NCBI GenBank assembly: GCA_015492645.1
Contig: WGER01000029.1
Span: 1 to 64,000 of the forward strand
DNA: 64,000 bases
Origin: Nitrospirota bacterium
GTDB lineage: Bacteria; Nitrospirota; Thermodesulfovibrionia; Thermodesulfovibrionales; JdFR-85
Direction: 5' to 3'
The notes below the pieces were generated by a model. The model worked only from the letters and a program-made list of their open reading frames with translations. It was not told the origin of the DNA and made no database searches. Of this stretch, positions 44,159 to 51,327 are shown piece after piece. Each line of letters begins with the position of its first letter. Position 1 is the first letter of the stretch. Made by a program: the position numbers and the translations under genes.

Positions 44159-44298
44159 TTCAGCGATACCTTTAGTGCAGAGGCCAGTGCCACAACCTCT
44201 GTGTCTGAAGAAGGTTACAACCTAATGTAATAAAACTCATCGCATAATTTGTGTCCGAACCAGCACTGCCCGCCTAAGGAATCTGTCGCATAAATCCT
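44159..44298. repeat. Dispersed repeat, copy 2
   Basis: About 140 bases matching 33544-33686. One inserted base in GGCGGGC and a five-base deletion relative to copy 1 break the minus-strand reading frame. It occupies the middle of the 495-base gene-free gap 43991-44485. Confidence 0.7.
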
Positions 44299-44424
44299 TT
44301 TGAGTGATTAAGATAGGCAGCCTTTAAGGTAATACCATGCTAAATCCCTGCAGGTGCTGTAAGTAAACGTGGGGCAGTGCCTTGATGATTGAGGATCTGT
44401 CGTACACTCCTTTAACTTGGAATT

Positions 44425-44445
44425 CCCCGTGGTCTTGCCACGGGG
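44425..44445. repeat. Strong hairpin, possible IS200/IS605-type end or terminator of the carbon-fixation operon
   Basis: CCCCGTGG-TCTTG-CCACGGGG is a perfect eight-base stem with a five-base loop. It lies about 40 bases beyond the mglA stop in the direction of transcription. No T-run follows. Imperfect GC-rich hairpins like this with a short AT flank are found at ends of IS200/IS605 elements, but no transposase is near. Confidence 0.6.
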
Positions 44446-44485
44446 TAGTTCATTATCGCGGTTACAAGCCCTGGCCGGATGATGT

Positions 44486-45073
44486 TTAGTAGTTTTTCTT
44501 CAGTTCCTTCAGTATCTGTTTGCCTATGTCCTTTAGAGTCTCAAAAACCCCCACACCCTCAGTGGCTATCGCCTCATAGTAGGGGACATTATTGGGGTTC
44601 AGGACCCTCTGCATCTCTTCCACCGGTACTATATTGGGCAGGTCTCTCTTATTGTACTGGATGGTGAATGGGATCCTCTCCAGGTCATATCCATACTCTG
44701 CCAGGTTTATCTTCAGATCCTCCAAACTCTCGATATTTGCATCCATCCTCTCGATCTGGCTGTCAGCCACAAAGACCACACCATCCACACCCTTCAGAAT
44801 CAGTTTCCTGCTTGCTGCATAAAAGACCTGGCCTGGTACGGTATAGAGATGGAATCTCACCCTGAAACCCCTGATGTCTCCAAGCGCCAGTGGAAGAAAG
44901 TCAAAGAACAGCGTCCTCTCTGTCTCTGTGGCTAAGGAGATGAGTTTACCCTTCTGCTCTGGAGCCGTCTTTTTGTAGATATACTGCAGATTTGTGGTCT
45001 TACCACAGAGGCCTGGCCCATAATACACAATCTTACAATTTATTTCCCGCGTGGAGTAATTGATGAATGACAC
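44486..45073 (-). CDS. mglA: MglA-like small GTPase
   Basis: A 195-residue Ras-like GTPase. The P-loop GPGLCGKTTNLQ, switch region YTVPGQVFY and guanine motif NKRD are typical of MglA, with the family's PGQ after the hydrophobic strand. In Myxococcus MglA sets cell polarity and drives motility with MglB as its GAP. The MglB-like gene lies nine bases upstream, so the pair is complete. Both sit at the end of the carbon-fixation operon, with no motility genes in sight. Confidence 0.92.
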   Translation of the reverse strand: MSFINYSTREINCKIVYYGPGLCGKTTNLQYIYKKTAPEQKGKLISLATETERTLFFDFLPLALGDIRGFRVRFHLYTVPGQVFYAASRKLILKGVDGVVFVADSQIERMDANIESLEDLKINLAEYGYDLERIPFTIQYNKRDLPNIVPVEEMQRVLNPNNVPYYEAIATEGVGVFETLKDIGKQILKELKKNY

Positions 45074-45082
45074 TTTCTTACC

Positions 45083-45562
45083 TTACCCAAAGAGTTTCTC
45101 AATATCTTCATCTGTTATATCTGCAAAGGGAGATATCTCTTCCACCTTCTTTTCTGGTCTCCTGGTCTCGAGTTCACTGAAGACCTGTTCCAGCACCTGC
45201 GACGACTTCTTCACCCTGAGTCTGACAAGTCCGAGGGAAGACCTCTGATCAAATACCACCACGAGTATGACCTTATTTGCCACAAGGGAGATATGGATAT
45301 TGTCCCTTTCACCCTCGTGAAAGAGTATGGAAAACTCCTTCTGGCCGAGCAACTTGGCGATACCACCTGTGGCTGCAATATTGCCGGCAGTCAGTGAAGC
45401 AAGCGCGGTTGTATCAATATTTCTTGTTTCGCCCACGGAGGCGATGAGTTGTCCATTTCTGTCTACAAGGAAGACGAGTTTTGCGTTGGAGAGTTGATAG
45501 AGCCTTCTCAACTCCTCATCGATCCTCTTGAAGGCATCTTCATAGAGTACGAATTCAGCCAT
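45083..45562 (-). CDS. mglB: MglB-like Roadblock/LC7 protein
   Basis: About 159 residues. ATG 45562 is preferred to a TTG at 45571. The roadblock fold is indicated by LVFLVDRNGQLIASVGE, ALASLTAGNIAATG and NKVILVVVFDQRSSLGLVRLR. An acidic C-terminal tail follows. MglB homologues activate MglA GTPase activity. It follows porB by about 25 bases and is probably co-transcribed with it. Confidence 0.85.
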   Translation of the reverse strand: MAEFVLYEDAFKRIDEELRRLYQLSNAKLVFLVDRNGQLIASVGETRNIDTTALASLTAGNIAATGGIAKLLGQKEFSILFHEGERDNIHISLVANKVILVVVFDQRSSLGLVRLRVKKSSQVLEQVFSELETRRPEKKVEEISPFADITDEDIEKLFG

Positions 45563-45589
45563 AGCCTTCAATGAGTTTCAAATCCTGTC

Positions 45590-46552
45590 CTAAGAGGCAG
45601 TCTCTTCTTCCTGATCCTTCCAGAATGCCTCCTCTCTCAAGAGTGCCTCCCACTCCCTGTCCACATATTCCTGAATCTGTTGAAGGATGTGCTCATTGTC
45701 GGGTGAGAAGAGGTGTCTGAACCTGCCCTGTGTCTTCAGGAACTCCACAACGGGCCTCTTTTCCTTCGGTTTGTAGTTTATTGTGAGTCTGCCATTTTCA
45801 TATTCGTACAGTGGCCAGAAGCAGGTCTCTACCGCCAGTTTCGTATCCTGTATCGTCGTGTTGGTGCCGGTCCTCCAGCCGCGGTTACAGTGGGCAAGGA
45901 TATTAATAAAGGCGGGTCCATCCACATCCAGGGCCTTACGGACCTTGGTCATCAGGTCACGCCAGTGAGCAGGAGTAGTCTGGGCTACATAGGGGATCCC
46001 ATGGGCAGCCATTATCTTTGTGAGATTCTTTCTGGGTTGCAATTTGCCAGGGATCACCTTCCCAGCAGGTGAGGTGGTGGTATTAGCACCCAGCGGTGTG
46101 GCGCTCGAACGCTGAATACCCGTGTTCATATAGGCACCGTTGTCATAGCAGATATAGACTATATCATGACCCCTTTCCATCGCACCTGACAGGCTCTGGA
46201 AACCGATATCATAGGTCCCGCCATCACCGCCAAAGGCTATAAACTTTATCTTCCTGTCAATTTTGCCCTTCTTCCTGAGTGCCCTGTACATCGTCTCCAC
46301 CCCTGATATGGTGGCTGCAGCATTCTCAAAGGCGGTATGGATCCAGGGTATCCTCCAGGCGGTATAGGGATATATGGTTGTGGAGACCTCAAGGCAGCCA
46401 GTTGCATTGGCAGCCACAACAGGCACCTCTGCTGCAAGAAGCACCTGCCTGACGGCAATCGGTGCCCCACAGCCCGAGCAGAGTCTGTGACCTCCTGTGA
46501 GGAGTTCCTCCTTTTTCGAGAGTTCCTTTAATCTTAAAGGGGTTGTGCTCAT
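45590..46552 (-). CDS. porB: Pyruvate:ferredoxin oxidoreductase, beta subunit
   Basis: A 320-residue TPP-binding subunit. The Cys motif GGHRLCSGCGAP and the TPP/Mg motif FGGDGGTYDIGFQSLSGA are present, along with CNRGW near the C-terminus. The beta subunit catalyses reversible oxidative decarboxylation of pyruvate with CoA; the order and length match Por of the four-subunit type. In an autotroph it would run in reverse as pyruvate synthase, carboxylating acetyl-CoA. Confidence 0.93.
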   Translation of the reverse strand: MSTTPLRLKELSKKEELLTGGHRLCSGCGAPIAVRQVLLAAEVPVVAANATGCLEVSTTIYPYTAWRIPWIHTAFENAAATISGVETMYRALRKKGKIDRKIKFIAFGGDGGTYDIGFQSLSGAMERGHDIVYICYDNGAYMNTGIQRSSATPLGANTTTSPAGKVIPGKLQPRKNLTKIMAAHGIPYVAQTTPAHWRDLMTKVRKALDVDGPAFINILAHCNRGWRTGTNTTIQDTKLAVETCFWPLYEYENGRLTINYKPKEKRPVVEFLKTQGRFRHLFSPDNEHILQQIQEYVDREWEALLREEAFWKDQEEETAS

Positions 46553-46572
46553 CTCTCCTCTCCTTATCTGAT

Positions 46573-47751
46573 TTATTCTCTCACACCGAGGTAGTCCTTC
46601 TGGACCTCTACCTCGCCGGTCTCAAGCACCTTCACCATTTGCTGAATCGCCTGTTCCGCATGCTCTGGCATAAAGTCCCTGCCACCAAGACCGTAGATCC
46701 AGTTCAACATGAGGGGTCTTGCCCCATTTGTAGTAAATGCAGAGGCCACCTCCATGTATGTGGGGCCAAAACCGCCAAAGGAGTCCGCCCTGTCAAGTAC
46801 ACCCACCACCTTTGCATTCCCTAAGGCCTCTGCCACCTCCCTGTAGGGGAATGGCCTGAAGAGCCTGGGCTTGAGCAGACCCACCTTAATACCTCTGTCC
46901 CTGTAACTGTCCACCACATCCTTCATGGTCCCGGCAGCAGAGTTCAGTATCACCACCGCAATCTCTGCATCATCGAGTCTATAGGATTCAAAGAGGCCGT
47001 AACTCCTGCCACTTATCCTTTCAAACTCCTTCGCCACCTCCAGCACGACATCTTTCACATGGAGCATCGCCTCGTGCTGCTGTCGCTTGAATTCCATGTA
47101 ATAGTCAGGCAGGACAAGTGGGCCATAGGTGACCGGGTGATCCACATCAAGCAGGGGATAGGTAGCCCTGTACTCACCTACAAATTCCTTCACCACATCG
47201 TCAGGCAGAAGTTCCATACTCTCTATTGAGTGGCTTATTATAAAGCCGTCCATACAGACCATCACCGGAAGCCTCACATCAGGATGTTCTCCAATCTTTA
47301 CTGCCTGGATCACATTGTCATAGGCCTCCTGGGCATTCTCTGAGTACAGTTGTATCCATCCACTGTCTCTTGCCCCCATACTGTCTGAATGGTCTCCGTG
47401 TATGTTGATTGGTGCAGAAAGGGCCCTGTTTACCACCGGCATAACTATGGGAAGCCTCATACCTGAGGCGATATAAAGCATCTCCCACATCAGGGCGAGA
47501 CCCTGTGAGGAGGTTGCTGTCATCACCCTCCCACCACCTGCAGCAGCCCCGATGCAGGCACTCATTGCACTGTGCTCACTCTCAACAGTTATGAGTTCTG
47601 TGTCCACCTCCCCATCAGCCACAAAGGTGGCAAACCTCTGCATTATCTCTGTCTGGGGTGTTATGGGATAGGCGGCACAGACATCAGGATTAATCTGTTT
47701 CATTGCTGTGGCAACCGCCTGGTTACCAGTTAATGCGAGTTTCTTCCCCAT
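46573..47751 (-). CDS. porA: Pyruvate:ferredoxin oxidoreductase, alpha subunit
   Basis: About 392 residues from ATG 47751. The N-terminal domain has YPITPQTEIMQ and VESEHSAMSACIGAA, which line the TPP and substrate site, and a C-terminal domain with RPFPYREVAEAL. The start overlaps the porD stop by one base. The family includes other 2-oxoacid oxidoreductases, but the neighbours (CODH/ACS) favour pyruvate. Confidence 0.93.
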   Translation of the reverse strand: MGKKLALTGNQAVATAMKQINPDVCAAYPITPQTEIMQRFATFVADGEVDTELITVESEHSAMSACIGAAAGGGRVMTATSSQGLALMWEMLYIASGMRLPIVMPVVNRALSAPINIHGDHSDSMGARDSGWIQLYSENAQEAYDNVIQAVKIGEHPDVRLPVMVCMDGFIISHSIESMELLPDDVVKEFVGEYRATYPLLDVDHPVTYGPLVLPDYYMEFKRQQHEAMLHVKDVVLEVAKEFERISGRSYGLFESYRLDDAEIAVVILNSAAGTMKDVVDSYRDRGIKVGLLKPRLFRPFPYREVAEALGNAKVVGVLDRADSFGGFGPTYMEVASAFTTNGARPLMLNWIYGLGGRDFMPEHAEQAIQQMVKVLETGEVEVQKDYLGVRE

Positions 47752-48038
47752 CACTTGCCCTCCTCTACCATCACTATCGCCTTCTGCCCCTTCTTGCCCG
47801 GGCACTCATTGGCACAGATTCCACATCCCTTACAGTGTAGATAGTCAAAGTCCTCCCGCTTGCCATCCTTCACATTAACAGCCCCATCCGGACAGTAAAT
47901 CCAGCAGAACAGACACTGTATGCAGTTCTCAGGCTTCCAGACAGGCCTGAAGGCCCGCCATGAGCCTGTATTGTACTGCACTGCATTACCTGCATCCGGT
48001 ATAACACCGCCCATCGGTATATCTCTCCATCCCTTCAT
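47751..48038 (-). CDS. porD: Pyruvate:ferredoxin oxidoreductase, delta (ferredoxin-like) subunit
   Basis: A 95-residue subunit with two [4Fe-4S] motifs, CIQCLFCWIYCP and CKGCGICANECP. It passes electrons between PorB and ferredoxin. The N-terminal segment with RPVWKPENC is typical. It overlaps porC by four bases and porA by one, so all four Por subunits are translationally coupled. Confidence 0.94.
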   Translation of the reverse strand: MKGWRDIPMGGVIPDAGNAVQYNTGSWRAFRPVWKPENCIQCLFCWIYCPDGAVNVKDGKREDFDYLHCKGCGICANECPGKKGQKAIVMVEEGK

Positions 48039-48610
48039 CCCTCTTTCACCTCCTCATAACCCCTTCTTGTTGCCTCAAGATTGGCAACTATCACCTTCTC
48101 TGAGAACTTACTCCCGAAACTCGCCTTCACGTCCTCAAGAAGTGTATCAAGGTCAACAATACCTGATGCCCTGGCAAGGGCACCGAGCATAGTGGAATTC
48201 GGAAGTGGCCTTCCTATAGTGTCAATGGCAATCTTTGTGGCATCAACGGTAAATACCTTCTGAGTTGGTTTCAGATTCAGTTTCTGTCTCAACTCCTCAG
48301 GACTGTGAGAGGTATTCACCACAAAGATGGCATCATCAGGAGCACCCTCGGTAACATCAATGCTCTCTATCAGGGTCGCATCCACTACCACCACTATGTT
48401 CGGCCTCGTTACCGGGGCATGGATCCTCAATTCCCTGTCACTGATTCGGTTATAAGCCCTCACAGGGGCGCCTGCCCTTTCAGGTCCGTATTCAGGAAAG
48501 GCCTGGACATTCTTGCCCTTGCTAAGACACGCATCTGCAAGGACCTTTGCTGCCGTTACTGTCCCCTGACCTCCTCTGCCATGCCATCTGATCTCGATGG
48601 TTTCTCCCAT
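48035..48610 (-). CDS. porC: Pyruvate:ferredoxin oxidoreductase, gamma subunit
   Basis: About 191 residues from ATG 48610, which has GGGAGGAG directly upstream; a longer frame to 48673 lacks support. The GRGGQGTVTAAKVLADAC motif and FPEYGPERAGAPV are characteristic of the CoA-binding gamma domain. The gene order porC-D-A-B is common in anaerobes. A possible internal promoter lies just upstream. Confidence 0.93.
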   Translation of the reverse strand: MGETIEIRWHGRGGQGTVTAAKVLADACLSKGKNVQAFPEYGPERAGAPVRAYNRISDRELRIHAPVTRPNIVVVVDATLIESIDVTEGAPDDAIFVVNTSHSPEELRQKLNLKPTQKVFTVDATKIAIDTIGRPLPNSTMLGALARASGIVDLDTLLEDVKASFGSKFSEKVIVANLEATRRGYEEVKEG

Positions 48611-48634
48611 GTCTCCTCCCGAGATAATGAAGTT

Positions 48635-48664
48635 ATTGTAGAGGATTGAGCCTTTATAATGCAA
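48635..48664 (-). promoter_or_regulatory. Possible internal promoter for the por genes
   Basis: Minus strand: TTGCAT (48664-48659), 18 bases, TACAAT (48640-48635). It lies between the NuoG-like stop and porC and gives a leader of about 18 bases with a strong ribosome site. It may let por be expressed apart from the acs genes. Confidence 0.4.
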
Positions 48665-48690
48665 GTTAAGCACAGGGGGCTGAAGGCCCT

Positions 48691-50691
48691 TCAGGCCTTC
48701 AGCCCTGTGACCTCCACCTGCCTCAGCCAGAGTAGCCTTGAGCCCTCTATCACAGAGTTGTTCAGGGCAGGGATGAGTTCTGATGGGTTGTACTGGAGGT
48801 CATCCCTCTTTCTTATCTCTGCTGGGGTGAGTGTTGGCTTGAATGCCTTGAGTTGTTTTTTAACATCAGCAGTCTTCGCCACCTTCAGTTCCTTCTCCAT
48901 CACCTTTGAAAGCCCCCTCAGGGTCTCTCTCACTGTCCTTGACTCCCCGTAGGGATCCACCGCCTGCTCAACGGTCTTAAGATGTCCCATATAGTCCACG
49001 ATACTACCAGACATCTCGTACACAGTTGTGGTCGGCAGAACAAGGTCAGCCTCCATCGCAAGCGAACTCATATGTGTGTTCTGAACAACCAGAAAATCAA
49101 CATCTTCAGGCCTCTTTATAGGCACCTCTCCCAGACAGTACATGACCCTTGTTGCACCACCTACAAGTTCCCTGTATCTATAACCACTACCGACGAAACC
49201 CATAAGGAGTGTCCCCTTCGCATTCGCCTCAACCGGCACAGAAAGCACCCCGCCCTTAAGGATACCGAAGGCCTTTGTAGACTCAAAGAATAAAGGAGTA
49301 GTGATGACCAAAGGGGAGTCTGCATCAACAAACATCTGGGCAGCCTTTTCGGCATCCTCGGTAACAGGGACATCCGGCAGGCTGACAGACTCGGGCTGTC
49401 TGAGACCCTTCTTTGATAGTGCCCGCAGCAGACTGCTGATCCCGGAGACCTCCTCTCCCTCCAGAACAACATGGGCAACATCCCCAAGAGTAGTTCCGCC
49501 TATCACCACCAGTTTCGCACCCCTTGCCACCTTCTTTCTTATCGAGGCATCAAGGGCTGCCAGTACCCGATCCCACTGGGATGCAGACAGGCCGACAACC
49601 ACCAGCAGGTCAGACTCCTGTATATCATAGGATGGACCGAGCAGTGAATCGGCATCTGCGTACAGGCTCACCGTGGAGTCATAACTGTTTATACCTGTGG
49701 ACTCCGCAAAGGCCCTGAGCGTCAGGAGATCCTCATTCAGGAGGTTGCCTGTGGTGATGATTCCCACCTCTGCCGGATTTCTCATCGCCTCAGCCATACT
49801 CTCAAGCGCCTCCTGCCAACTCACGGGCCTCAATTCCCCGTCAATCCTCTTGAGGGGCTCTGTTATCCTCTTATCAGAGTTTATAAAATCAAAACCGAAC
49901 CTTCCATAGGCACAGATATAATGGTCAACCCTCTCCTCAGGTGTGCCTATATTCACCTTTGCCACATCCCTGCCGTGTACACTCACCACCGTGCTACAAC
50001 CACAGCCACAACCGAGACACACTGATCCGAACCTCCGGTACTCCCACTCCCTTCCCTTCCGCCATCTGTCAGCCTCAAGGAGGGCATTCACTGGACAGGC
50101 ATCCACACAACTGCCACAGAAGGTACAGCCAGCCTCGTGCAGGGGTCTATCCTCTGCAGTCACCACCCTGGAACCCACTCCTCGGCCATAGAAGTCAAGC
50201 ACAGAGGTCCCCTGTTCCTTACAGACCCTCACACACCTCCCACAGAGTATGCAGTAGTCAGGGTCACGCTTTATAAAGGGGTTTTTGTCGTCCACAGGAA
50301 AACCAAACTTTTTACGGGTGAATGAACTCTCCTTCACCTCGTATTCATAGGCATACCTCTGAAGGTCACATACTCCCGCCTTCGTACAGGTCATGCAGTC
50401 AAGCGGATGCATGGAGACTATCAGGTCCACCACAAACCGTCTCAACTCCCTTATCTTCTCACTGTCAGTGACCACATCAAGGTCCTCCTTCACACGGGTG
50501 TTACAGGCGATGGTCATCCTTCCACCAATCTCAACCATGCACATCCTGCAGGCACCTATCCCCTTCATCCCCTTGATATAGCAGAAATTGGGTATATGTA
50601 TCCCCACAGACTCCGCAGCGTCAATCAGATTTACCCCTTCAGGAAGCCTGTATTCCTTACCGTCTATCCTCACCCTCACCTTCTTAGCCAT
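48691..50691 (-). CDS. NuoG-like Fe-S subunit without an evident molybdenum ligand
   Basis: A 666-residue protein from ATG 50691. Order of motifs: [2Fe-2S] Cys37, 48, 51, 63; a His-Cys [4Fe-4S] motif HPLDCMTCTKAGVCDL; two ferredoxin motifs CILCGRCVRVC and CTFCGSCVDACP; then CLGCGCGC of a molybdopterin oxidoreductase-type fold with YICAYGRFGFDF. Where formate dehydrogenases carry Cys or selenocysteine after this domain, the sequence (NSYDSTVSLY region) has none. The C-terminal cofactor-binding domain is also missing. It therefore resembles NuoG of complex I and not an active formate dehydrogenase. It should act as an electron conduit with the flavoprotein subunits. Confidence 0.82.
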   Translation of the reverse strand: MAKKVRVRIDGKEYRLPEGVNLIDAAESVGIHIPNFCYIKGMKGIGACRMCMVEIGGRMTIACNTRVKEDLDVVTDSEKIRELRRFVVDLIVSMHPLDCMTCTKAGVCDLQRYAYEYEVKESSFTRKKFGFPVDDKNPFIKRDPDYCILCGRCVRVCKEQGTSVLDFYGRGVGSRVVTAEDRPLHEAGCTFCGSCVDACPVNALLEADRWRKGREWEYRRFGSVCLGCGCGCSTVVSVHGRDVAKVNIGTPEERVDHYICAYGRFGFDFINSDKRITEPLKRIDGELRPVSWQEALESMAEAMRNPAEVGIITTGNLLNEDLLTLRAFAESTGINSYDSTVSLYADADSLLGPSYDIQESDLLVVVGLSASQWDRVLAALDASIRKKVARGAKLVVIGGTTLGDVAHVVLEGEEVSGISSLLRALSKKGLRQPESVSLPDVPVTEDAEKAAQMFVDADSPLVITTPLFFESTKAFGILKGGVLSVPVEANAKGTLLMGFVGSGYRYRELVGGATRVMYCLGEVPIKRPEDVDFLVVQNTHMSSLAMEADLVLPTTTVYEMSGSIVDYMGHLKTVEQAVDPYGESRTVRETLRGLSKVMEKELKVAKTADVKKQLKAFKPTLTPAEIRKRDDLQYNPSELIPALNNSVIEGSRLLWLRQVEVTGLKA

Positions 50692-50716
50692 TGAGTCCTC
50701 CTTTAAAGATTTTATT

Positions 50717-51316
50717 TCAGACCCCCACCTGCTGGGGCTCTTGCTCTGCGACATCCACTATCTCTATCGCCCCATACTGGCAGACCTTTATACACTCACC
50801 ACACCTGCTGCACCTCTTATCCACTATCTCAAAGGGGAGATACCCCGTTCTATAGGGTGCCTTCTTCTCACCCACAATCGCAAAGTCCTTGCAGACCTCA
50901 AGACAGTCTCCACACATGGTGCATTTTTCAGGAATCACCCTGTATCTGATGAGCGCCTTACAGACCCTTTCAGGACACCTACCGGTGGCATGGGCGACAT
51001 AGACATCCTCCTGCTCCTTTAGACTCTTCTCTATGTACTCAGCCACATCCTTTCCCCTCTTACACATAGAGGAGATGAACATCTTGGGAACAATCTCTCT
51101 TATCGCATCTATGTCCTCCCTGCCACCACGCCCCTCAATCAGGTTCCTCACCCTTATCCTCATCTCGTAACTACCCATCGGACAGGGCAGACACCTGCCA
51201 CACATCGGCCCATCAATAAACTCATCTAACAGACGTATCACCCTGTGAAGGAGACACCTTTCAGACTCGATCTCCTTAAAAATATCCTTCAGGGTCTTGG
51301 CCTTCTCATCACTCAT
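50717..51316 (-). CDS. Unusual Fe-S protein: NuoF C-terminal-like cluster domain plus two ferredoxin motifs
   Basis: About 199 residues from ATG 51316, preceded by AAGGAGG. The N-terminal half with MCGRCLPCPMGSYEMR and later SSMCKRGKDVAEYI resembles the NADH_4Fe-4S domain at the end of NuoF (CGKCPPCRIG...SLCG). The C-terminal half has two [4Fe-4S] motifs, CTMCGDCLEVCK and CSRCGECIKVCQ. It thus partly duplicates the C-terminus of the flavoprotein encoded next to it. No flavin- or NAD-binding site is present. I do not know a named family. It is likely an extra electron-transfer subunit of the NuoEF/NuoG-like complex. Confidence 0.75.
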   Translation of the reverse strand: MSDEKAKTLKDIFKEIESERCLLHRVIRLLDEFIDGPMCGRCLPCPMGSYEMRIRVRNLIEGRGGREDIDAIREIVPKMFISSMCKRGKDVAEYIEKSLKEQEDVYVAHATGRCPERVCKALIRYRVIPEKCTMCGDCLEVCKDFAIVGEKKAPYRTGYLPFEIVDKRCSRCGECIKVCQYGAIEIVDVAEQEPQQVGV

Positions 51317-51327
51317 AGATCCTCCTT

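Noticed and set aside
44385..44489. 34-codon frame over the IS200-like hairpin
   Set aside because: Too short, contains the palindrome, no ribosome site, and overlaps the mglA end.
48691..50691. Formate dehydrogenase alpha subunit
   Set aside because: Fe-S motifs fit, but no Cys or selenocysteine ligand and no C-terminal cofactor domain are visible.
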